From Lantana camara (Eukaryota; Streptophyta; Magnoliopsida; Lamiales; Verbenaceae): a stretch of DNA of 64,000 nt. Location of the stretch: assembly GCA_037501455.1 (NCBI GenBank), contig CM074862.1, positions 62,031,501 to 62,095,500 of the forward strand, written 5' to 3'. Under the pieces are notes generated by a model. It did no database searches. It worked only from the letters and a program-made list of their open reading frames with translations, and had not been told where the DNA came from. The position numbers were made by a program, and so were the translations under genes. Positions 54,968 through 64,000 of the stretch are shown here, piece by piece (position 1 is the stretch's first letter; each line of letters starts with the position of its first letter).

Positions 54968-56800
54968 TGTGACATCCTGTTTCTTCGGCAAGCCAGGTCT
55001 GATGTCACGACAGGATTTTTCAATGTTTTAATTCCTCTTTCGATTTAACTTATACCTTGATTTATTTGTTTAAGTGATCTATATGCCCTAAAAGTGTTTA
55101 AATTTCACGTTTTAACTTCCGTATTTAATTTCTCTAACTTGAATTTATTTTTCGAACGATGTGAATACGTGATATATTTGAATTATATGTTTAAGTACTC
55201 GTTACATGTTTATCTTATTCGTTTTTACTTGTTCGATTTGGTTGGAGACCATTTCTTGATTTTTGTGATTTGGGGGCCTAACGAGCTTTACCGCGCCTTA
55301 GATTCCGGACGGCATATCTTGAGCTCGGGAATTCGGATTCGAATTCCATAAGTGGCGCCGGACTCATAACGAAATTTGAAAGCTAAAGAACCTATCCTTA
55401 TATTTTTATAAGCCCATTTAGACCCCCGTATTTCGCCTGTAACTTGATCCTCACGCAGCTTTGCCACCTTTTACGGTTTTAGCCATAACTTCTTCGTTTC
55501 TTAACCAAATGACCCGATTCTTGAGCCTAATTAAACCTAACTTAACACTGTATCTCTATCCCCTAACCTCATAATCAAAATCAGCAAGGAAGAAGGGGAA
55601 AAAGGTCTGGAACTGAGAGAAGAAAATGGCCGAAATCTGATACTATTCACTTTACAAGTTTTAGACTCCATACATCTTCATTTCTTCTCCAAATCGAAAG
55701 GTAAGCATATGATTTTGTTCTCCTCATCCTTGAGCATTTAGATCTATGTTATGCTCATTTTCATGAAGTTTCAAGCATGCTATGAGATTTGGTATGAATA
55801 GTTAGGGATTGTGAATTTTGTTGATTCTCTTGCCGGTTGATGTCTTATGTTTGGAGCTTGTTTCTTTGATGTTTCTTGGATCATTTTGTGCTTATTTTTC
55901 TGCTGTTGCCTTGCCTCCTTGTTTCTATTGTTGTTGAGTTGGTGAAACAGGGGAGAGCAGCCATGGCTACTCTCGGATGTTTGAGGAAGAAGGGCAGGTA
56001 GCGCCCGTTACCCCGCCTTGGCGTTGTGGAGGTAACGCCCATTACCTCCACCAGACTTTGAGGCTTTGTTGTCTACCTCCCTTAACGGGGGTTACCCTTT
56101 ACTTTTGTTGCGTTTTTATGGCTTTTTGTGACAACTCTCATGGCGTTGTTTGTTTACTAGTTTTCTCGTTTCGTTTTAGATTGTATTTAAATTCTCCCAC
56201 CTCGATTATGACCCTAACATGTTAACATGTTATAATATATTATGTTTTGTTATTTATTTCAAGTTTATGGCTTCGTTTGTTAGGTGTAATTGTGACGTGA
56301 ATTCATAACCGTATAAATGATACATGTAATTCCTTCTTGTATCGTTTGCCTCCTTTATGCGCTTTAAGCTTATGAATGCATATGGTATGCTATAATATGA
56401 TACGTTATGAGTTTATTTAATATGTTATGAGTTTAATTCTTCAATTCGTTATGTGATATCTCGTTATTTGCTCTAATATGCCCAAGTATGAATCTATATG
56501 ATATGCATTACATCCATTTGCATTCGTATGAGTCACCGTGGGTCTAATTGGTTCATGATCAAGTCTAAGTCTTGAGTATGTATTTGTTTGTCTCAGATTT
56601 AAGTTCAAGAGGTGTCGGATTCACCATTTAGCTTCTTCTTGGTCGTCAGCGCTCCTCCGTGAGCACTTTTGGTAAAAGGTGAGGTTTAGGTTTGTTTCCT
56701 TTTAGTTAATACGACCTACAACCCTACGTGCTCGTTTTCAAGCCCACATGTTACTATACTATTATATTTATATAATAGACACGTGTTTATAAAATACATT
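54968..56800 (+). mobile_element. LTR-F, 5' part of a large LTR
   Basis: It begins TGTGACATCCTG and shares AGCAAGCCAGGT-like and GAGCTCGGGAATTCG phrases with LTR-C, its closest relative here. The palindrome array is at 55997-56096. GTAAAAGGTGAGGTTTAGG near 56672 matches the region that reads ...CAGGTGAAGTTTAATTG in element B. The right end could not be found; it fades out between about 56800 and 57100. No gene is seen. Confidence 0.65.
55997..56096 (+). promoter_or_regulatory. 16-bp palindrome array in LTR-F
   Basis: Units start at 55997 (GGTAG-CGCCCG-TTACC), 56031 (GGTAA-CGCCCA-TTACC) and 56081 (CTTAA-CGGGGG-TTACC, decayed), spaced 34 and 50 bp. The array begins about 1.03 kb from the LTR start. 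Confidence 0.7.
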
Positions 56801-57108
56801 TATGACTTTGTCATACGATTAAGTGTTTTGGAGTATATATACGAGCATATGTGAGCTTGAAAATGTTTTACAATAAGGCTATGCTCCAAACCGTATCTCT
56901 TCATGCAAGCTACACTCTTCTTCAACATGATATGATTTAGGATGACACGGATAGGTACGTTAAAAGTGTTGGAAAACACGAAAGAGTTGAGCAGCGGAAG
57001 TTTAAAATTTTCCAAAAGTTTAATCGTTGTCTTGCAATTTTTGTATCGTATCGTAGGGTGTTTAGAAACTTATAACAACAGAAGCTTTCTAGTGATGCCG
57101 TTATTGTT
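56801..57108. other. Unassigned stretch between LTR-F and a Copia LTR
   Basis: No gene is seen. It probably contains the damaged end of LTR-F and the flank of the Copia LTR. CAGCGGAAGTTTAAAA near 56990 resembles text near the 3' end of Copia LTRs. Confidence 0.35.
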
Positions 57109-57539
57109 AGGAATAGTGCCCTTAAAGCAGATGTTTGCTTTACTATTTCCTTGTGAAATCACAAACAGTCTTTGAATAATAAACGGAATGATTTTGTTCA
57201 TAGGCAATCTCTTCTTTATGTGCTTATTTATGTTTGTTTGGGTTGACTGTGTTTGCATGTATTGAACTCCCCTAATCCGATGAGGCCGTTAAGAACTTTG
57301 TCGTTATGGGAACGATACATGAAACAAGTTCTTAACTCCATAGGCGAGGATTAGAAACTTCTCCAAGTCGATGAGTCCGACATACAGTGGGAGTGTCGAC
57401 CTTGACTCTGCTGAGACTTGCTTGTATGATTATGTCCTTTTGAAGGATCACTCAGTTTCATGGAGTGATAAGTGCATACGTTGATGCGCTCATAATACAT
57501 AAGGGTGATTGTTATAAGAACTTCATTACTAAGATGTCC
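57109..57539 (+). mobile_element. Partial Copia LTR cut by element E
   Basis: It begins TGTTAGGAATAGTGCCCTT, like TGTTAGAGTAGTGCCCTGG of the 45.4-kb element. It keeps the same order of phrases: GAAACAAGT...AACTCC, CCAAGTCGATGAGTC, GAGACTTGCT..., CCTTTTGAAGGATCAC, TTTCAT. It is a different family of the same lineage. It stops where element E begins at 57540; the rest should lie beyond the window. Confidence 0.65.
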
Positions 57540-59433
57540 TGTAGCACCCGGAACGCTAGGTAGCCACATCCCCCGCACTATAGTTCAATCCACATATGGA
57601 ACGAGCACCCATACATGAATCAAGCCTATAGCGAACGGGAGACCATAAAAAAACGACACTCTAGCTAGGCGGGACTAACCCTCAATCAATACTAACATGC
57701 ATAATCAATAAACGCAAGCATGCTAATTTACATTTACTCCATTACCATCAATCAAGTCCATGTCCATCACTTTTATTCATATACAATATCAATTATCCAT
57801 AAACCATTTATAATATACATAAGTACCAACACTGTTCATAAGTAATAGAAATGCATCAATAATTTACAAGAGCTATAATGGACCCAAAATGAAAGACTCT
57901 AATTCCTGCCTAGCACGAGCCTGTAAAAGCTGAAAGGTTGAGGTGTTAGTCCAACACGGACTGAGCGAGGGGTATAAATAAATATTTGTTCACATGCATG
58001 CAAGTTATAATCTCGGGTAACAATTTTGGAAAATAACAATACGATTTAGAAAAGAAGAGATACTATCGCCCGAGGTTACAACTAATCCAATTTATCAATT
58101 TAATCAATTTACTACAATCAATTTGTGGCCCGGCGAGTGAGGGCAAATCTTCAATCTTTCACCGACTGTGTACAATACATCAATTTATTAGTGGATTAGG
58201 TGATCACACAAACCATTCCGTGCACAATTAGCAATTTCAATCAATAAATCCTTCTTCCTCCGGGTGATGGCGGGCTTCCAAGACCAAACCATCCAATCAG
58301 ATGAGGGGAGCGCGAACCCTCAAACCCTCGGGTTCTCATCATCCAACCAAACCTCCTGGTGGACTCAGAGTTCGTCCCTACATGGTGAGGATAGTGCAAG
58401 AGTTACCCGTCAGCCCTTGCTTCCCCGGTTGGCTCAATACACTACCCTCGGGGCCCAACGTGAACATGCTTTACTCGCCAACTCAATCAATTCAGTCCAT
58501 TCAGTTCAATCATGAAATCCATTTAAAATTCATATGGTTTGGAAAACTATAGATATATAGATATATTTTGGCTTAAAACATCACATAGAGTCATATGGGT
58601 TCTATATATCTAGAATTAAACCTCACCTGACGAGCGACGGGACAATACAAAGATACAAGAAAGCGTCCATACGAACAATGATCTCCGCCCTGGAGAAAAC
58701 TGGACAAGAAAGGAAATAATGGGAACTCGTGAGACTAGACTCAATATGAGACCAAATATGACGCACGGCAATGCTCATGTCAATACATAAAATTATCCAA
58801 CATGGTAATAATCACATAAATTGGCAATCAAATGTCACTCAAACATGTATGAGAACCAATTAATACTTAAAGATGAAATAAAACTCAAGGAGCCACATAT
58901 TCATACCATTCAATCATTTCAAGTTCAATTTGTATAAGGCATGAAGTCACATAATCACGTTTGAGCAATTAAGTACCAAGAAGTGTCAAGTTGGAGCATA
59001 CTTATCAATTAATCAAGCATAATTATCATATAATTCACATATGGGAGCCAAGAGAGCGAAAGGAATGCAATGAGAAAGGTTTTCGTGAAGTTTGGCAAAA
59101 ATGGACAATTTTAGGAAACTCACACGCTGTAGGGAAACAGGAATATCTTTAATTCTAGAAGTGGGAATTGAGTTTTGTTTATTGGGAATGAAACCAGACA
59201 CAAATACCTTTCCAAGGATATATGGCTCGTATTTTATTTCAAAGTGAGGAGAAAATGGCATAAGTCCGAAGTTAAGCGAGTGTAGTTTGTCGGGAAGAGA
59301 GCGACACTTAAAAGAATTAATTATATCGCACAAATGAGAAGAAATATTGAGTTGATTCCAATTGGAGGTTGTTCTAGACTTCAATAGGCTTCCGTCGGTT
59401 AAAAAATCAGGCCAATTGGAGTTTGGACGAAGG

Positions 59434-59556
59434 AGTTGCGGCCGTGACAAAATTGCACTGAAAATTAGTTGCGGCCCGACCGAAAAATGGCCAGTTCTCG
59501 AGTTGTTGGTCGTGGCCGCGACCAAAAATGGTCACGAAATGGTCGCGGGCGCGACC
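59434..59556 (-). promoter_or_regulatory. 16-bp palindrome array in element E LTR
   Basis: Units start at 59434 (AGTTG-CGGCCG-TGACA), 59467 (AGTTG-CGGCCC-GACCG), 59508 (GGTCG-TGGCCG-CGACC) and 59541 (GGTCG-CGGGCG-CGACC). The spacing is 33-41-33. ATTCCAATTGGAG is at 59355-59367, on the same side as in LTR-A. Confidence 0.75.
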
Positions 59557-60843
59557 CCCAATTCCAGCAGTCATGAAAGGCTTCGGGAAAAAAGGGCAAA
59601 ACTCGAATTTTGGCTCCCAAACCACTTTCACACCAAACAAATGCTAGAATTCAACCACAAACTAACATATAACATGTATTTGATCATATATATCAATTAA
59701 GAAACATTTAATCCAAAGGAGCATGCTTTGATCATCAAGAAATTAACATTCAAACCCATATATTTCCATGACTTCCAACCTTGATATAATTCAAGAATTC
59801 AAGCAAGCTTTTAAGTTCAATGATCATGATCATGCTTCTAACAATTAACACACAAGTGATTCACTCCAAAATCATAAACCCTAGCTTTAATCCTCCATTC
59901 AAGAATTCAATCATTCTATCATCTTTACCTCTAATAAGAAAGATAAGAAAAGGAATGATGTGATGAAGATGGTTGAGCCTCAAAGTATGCTATTCCCCTT
60001 GAAATTTAGCTTGGAAATGATGAAATCCTCTTCTCCTTCCTCTTGGATTTGAACCGTGAAAATGGGAGCAAATATGTTTGTGTGTATGTATGTATGAATG
60101 AGGATAAAACCTAAGGCTTGCATATAAAATATGAAATGGCCACAATTTGCAATCAAGCCCCTCAAGATCTTTAGTTAATTCAATTAAGTATAAGTCTTAT
60201 GATGCAGGTTCAAATCAATCCAATGCAATTAAGTCCTCTAATTTGAATGAATAATCAATTGAAGACACATAGGCAATTAAGTTACGTTCGGCAATTATTT
60301 CACGTATCAATGAGAAATAAATCATATAATAATTCTCAAGTTATAGAAAATGATCAATTAAAGACAATTAATCAAATAAGACATGTTCGGAAATTAATTC
60401 ACGTACCAAGAAATTACGAATCATACAGTAATTCATTAATTAACAACACTTTCACATATTTTCACGTAAACAGGTTGAAATATAATTCATATAATTTTCA
60501 TGAGAGGTAAGAATTAATAAACGAAAGAATTAAAATAAATCCTAACCCTCGAAAACTCACACGTGTCTCTCCCCCTTAAGTGGACCTGGTCCCTAGGTCC
60601 ATTGTCTCGAGTTCTGGACTGTTAACATCTCTCTCGTATTCATCCCACGCGGGTTAGCAACTCCCCGTTAGGAATTAGTTCGGAAAAGGTCTTCAAGCAA
60701 CTCGGGGTCTTCAATTGCGGTTAAGTCACGACCCTTAACTCACCGAAGCCTAAACACTCGGAAAAAAAATCTAAACTTCCACTAAAACAAGTTAAACAGG
60801 TAGAAGGCAACAATGAAAGCACCCTATCTCTCAAGCAAGCAAT

Positions 60844-60890
60844 GAGAGAACCCCGTCTCTCAGACAGACAACGAGAGAACCCCGTCTCTC
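60844..60890. repeat. GAGAG...CTCTC stem words in element E
   Basis: GAGAGAACCCCGTCTCTC occurs at 60844-60861 and 60873-60890. The same word and variants occur in element B (35917, 35946, 35974) at the matching place near the polypurine tract. Each can form a short hairpin. Confidence 0.7.
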
Positions 60891-63800
60891 AGACAACAAC
60901 GCCACAACCAAGAGGGACATATAAATAAACACTCACACAAGCATCACGCAAAAGACAGGTAGAGATACCAAATACACCAAATATAAATCATACAAAAGCA
61001 ATTAATACAACCAACGATCAAAGTACTTGGCATCATAAAATTATTCAAATTTAATTTACATGTATGCATATGCCATGGATGATTGATGTACCTTTCACCG
61101 TTGCTTGAGAATTTTCCATTGTAGTGATCTGATTCAACACTTGATTCTTTGGTTGGAATTTCTTCTAGCCAAAATATCATGCCTCGAAATGCCTGATGTG
61201 TATATATATTTCAATAGCCACTCGATCTTTATTCCGCAATCGAATTCTTTATGCTTTCTAACATCCCCATCCGAAGTGTCAACTCTTGAGTGTATGCTTG
61301 ATCTTAACCCAACTAACTCGTTCTTCATCCCGAATTATAACCAACCTTCTCGGATGCTCGGGTTAGCTATTTAATAGCTCAAAGTCTAGCCTTTAATCTT
61401 CAAATCGTTCCAAAATATAGTAATCCGATCGAGTTTCCTTATCCAATACTCTCCTTACCAATTCTTGAATTCTTCAAGGCATGGGACATGGTACACAAAA
61501 CACTATCCATTAATTATCTTTTTCCTTGTCTTGTCGAGTCAATTCCTATGCATTTCTTAAATCTATATCTTCATCTCTTGAAGTACCTGCTTCTTCCAAT
61601 ATTATTCTCAACTTCATCCATCTCTGTTTAAAATTGAGTCGAGTACTAAATCTCCCATCCTTTCTTGAATATCCGTTTTCGGCTCTTGAAGCACTTACGT
61701 TTTTTTTTTTAAATTATTCCCAAAATTATCTCCCGATCGACTCTCCCCCTTAATAATTTCTATTCTTATCTGTTGGGCTCATGACCTCATCTCTTAAATT
61801 GAAGATTCTCTATCTCTTCAACTTCCTTGGTGTAAATGGTTCCAATCATGCCAATTGTTCGGTAATCTTCTCACATTTATTTTGAAGCGATTGGTAGGAT
61901 TAGCAACCTACTTTCTTTGTCCCATCCTCCGGTTCTACTTTCCCCAAGCCTTGATATTTCATCTTTCCTTTTTAAACCCACACTTTGTCACCCAGTTATC
62001 TCTTCTTCACTTGTTTCAAGCCAGACCCGATCGGAGTAACGCTCGATGAACGAAGTGGAGAAAATTCCATCGAAGTTCGGATTGGATTGTCCACCTGCTC
62101 AAAACTTTCCTATGACGACTGAGGGAAACATGGTAACACATGAATGACAAGTTTCCTCGATCCTGAGCAAACTCCAGAATAGACTAAAATCATGGATCAA
62201 TGGGTAACCGTGAATTCTCAGAATATAACCGGACTTCGAATAACACCGAGTATTCCCAATTGCAAAAGAGCGATGACGGATGACATAGAAATATTCCTTT
62301 TCCCCCCCTTGATTCAGTAGGACTCAAGTTGATGCGATCATGGAACATAAAATGGATAGAGAGGAGAGCATCCTGACAATTAAACACTAAGTAATGCATG
62401 TTGGGTTAAAATGCCAATGCACATATCACACTCGTAATTAATTAAAGACGTATCATCTCGGAACAATTACATTAATTAAAGGAACGCACATAAGTAAAGG
62501 AATTTAAATCATTTAAACAATGTACTTGGCACATCAAATATACAATCTCAAATAACAATTATAATAACATACGTAAATAAAAGTCAATAAATTAATGCAA
62601 CACATGATGCACGTGCTTATGAATACATTGAACCTGTTGTCGTAGTCATGGGAAGCTTTATCTCGGCTCCTTATTTGTTGTTTGTTGAGTTATAAGCTTG
62701 TCTCGAACTATTGGTCATTTCTTGTTTTTCCCACGGTCTTCTAACTCTTCAAACTCTCTATCTTCAACCTATATATCTCCATTCCCCGAGATTGAAATTT
62801 CTTGAACTCGATTCTTTCCCAAATATCGATCTCTATGTATTGCCCCAATCTTCACCATAAATGTGACCTTGATCAAAGTTTCCTTATATTAACTTTTATA
62901 ACTTTATAATCCGAGTTTGGGATTCTTGAATCCAAATTATTCCACATCTATGAAATTGATACCTTACGTTTCTCAAAGAATTAATCTCCAAAGGTTATCC
63001 TGGTCTTCATCTTAGTTATTACTTTGATCGAAGCTTCCTCGGTTTAATCTTTATGAGCTGAAGGGTTGAACGAACTCATCTTTCAATTATTCATAGTTGA
63101 GCACCTAACCTGGCTCCAACAGCTTTTTGTCTTTCTTTACCGTTTCCATTTGTTGCTCCATATCTTCCAATTCGACCTCTTTCACAACAATTCGGCTTAA
63201 ATTTAGAAAATAAATTCCAACTCGTCCAAAGTAGAACCCTTAATATTTCGACTTTGCATGGACTTGAAGTTACTATGTTGTCTATTTCCTTTACCTCCTT
63301 CTAATCCGCCTTTTCCTCACTCGAAGCTAAAGTGATCTCAATTCCCTTCTCCTCAGTCTCTTCATTCTTTTGTATTCATCCAATCCCCGATTCATAGCTT
63401 TTCCCCATATTTTCCTTGACTTCTTTCCTGAGTTAGAAAATCTGTTTTGCATATCAACACCGATTCCACTTTACTGTTAATTTTCCTGAAGACCATTGCC
63501 TCCTTGTGGATAGAAACCTTGACCTTAAAACATCTTCGAGGCTTTCTTCATTTTTCTCTTAAATAAATGATCCTCTCATCTTATCGAGTATCCACCAACT
63601 TTCATTAAACTTATAAGCTATTCTCACAATTGTTTCTTCTATTCCCGATCTCATTACTCAAACCATAGCTCCGTTAGAAAAACCATACTCCCAACTTCCA
63701 ATATATAATCCGGGTATATTTCTTACATCTTCCATGGTTGAACGTAAGACGGGAGATAATCCATTGTTGTCATGAAAATTGGCCGTGGTTTGATATGATC

Positions 63801-64000
63801 TTCATAACCTATAAATCAAAATCAATCCAAGACTAGATGCATGCAGTTATTACATGCTCATGCCACATAATTGATATCAAGTATGTGAATTTGATGCAAA
63901 ATGTAATAACCAATTCAACAAAATTGACAATAGAACACATTGAGCATGTAAATCTTCAAGCAATGTAAGGTCAATTAATCAACAATTATGGACAAGAATC
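60891..64000 (-). other. Element E internal region, no gene seen
   Basis: AT-rich and pyrimidine-rich on the + strand, with many CTTGAATTC and TCTTCATC phrases. The ORFs are short and unrelated to any domain I recognise. A CTCTCCCCCTTAA near 61740 echoes the polypurine-tract text. Confidence 0.5.

Larger units (their letters stand above)
57540..64000 (-). mobile_element. Element E: large non-coding LTR element, runs off the window
   Basis: The 3' LTR in + orientation runs from TGTAGCACCCGG (57540) to about 60565. The junction with the internal part has lost about 40 bp compared with element B, including the LTR terminus. The internal domain from 60566 to 64000 has no gag-pol. It starts with the polypurine-like CTCTCCCCCTTAAG and the GAGAG stem words shared with element B. 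The other LTR and the primer-binding site would lie to the right. It is a LARD-like relative of element B with a longer inside. Confidence 0.75.

Overview
The window is nuclear DNA from a flowering plant, most likely a eudicot. The evidence is intron-rich genes with plant-type splice sites, AT-rich intergenic DNA, and plant lineages of LINE, Copia, LTR, Helitron, SINE and small TIR elements. I cannot name the species; an asterid is possible but that is a weak guess. Only three host genes are well supported: (1) a SYP41/42/43-type Qa-SNARE syntaxin on the + strand (2840-8746, eight coding exons, 323 aa); (2) a DPD1-type organellar DEDDh exonuclease on the - strand (11258-13253, three coding exons, 335 aa); (3) a single-exon invertase/pectin methylesterase inhibitor-like secreted protein on the - strand (43742-44260, 172 aa). 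The first two are tail to tail. From memory their Arabidopsis counterparts also lie close together on chromosome 5, so this may be conserved microsynteny.

Layout. 1-2.8 kb is AT-rich repeat plus a possible TIR element with a GC-rich inside. 2.8-14.7 kb is the gene island; a hAT-like MITE sits in syntaxin intron 1. 16.1-20.3 kb holds a small Helitron and a 5'-truncated LINE, part of which is duplicated in tandem (about 1.1 kb). 20.3-22.0 kb holds a TIR element filled with a ~100-bp minisatellite and a palindromic foldback element; a second copy of the foldback is at 42 kb. 22.1-26.1 kb holds a 3.2-kb solo LTR and a shorter LTR piece. 26.4-41.8 kb is one large LINE (ORF1, then ORF2 with endonuclease, RT, zf-RVT and RNase H), split by a solo LTR (LTR-A) that is itself split by a 6.2-kb non-coding LTR element (element B). 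Target-site duplications (TSDs) support both LTR insertions. 42.9-45.2 kb holds a SINE with a perfect 14-bp TSD, the inhibitor gene, and a PIF/Harbinger-like element just upstream of that gene's TATA box. 45.2-53.5 kb is a Copia element with both LTRs inserted in a foldback element. 54.2-64 kb holds a Ty3 integrase fragment, another LTR of the 22-kb type, a Copia LTR piece, and a second large non-coding LTR element that runs off the right edge.

The most striking signal is shared by five different LTRs (32.2, 34.6 with its twin at 38.0, 23.1, 59.5 and 56.0 kb). Each carries, about 0.9-1.05 kb from its 5' end, an ordered array of 16-bp palindromes of fixed design: a 5-base arm, a 6-base CG-rich core (mostly CGGGCG, CGCCCG or CGGCCG), and the inverted 5-base arm. 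The core is shared, while the arm is particular to each LTR family (CCAAA, GGGAA, CTACC/GTACC, GGTCG, GGTAA). Units come in pairs about 32 bp apart start to start, with about 43 bp between pairs; two different families share the identical 32-43-32 spacing. Flanking blocks are conserved between families, including one identical 22-bp stretch. I know of no description of this system. A family-specific protein-binding or RNA-pairing site is the natural hypothesis.
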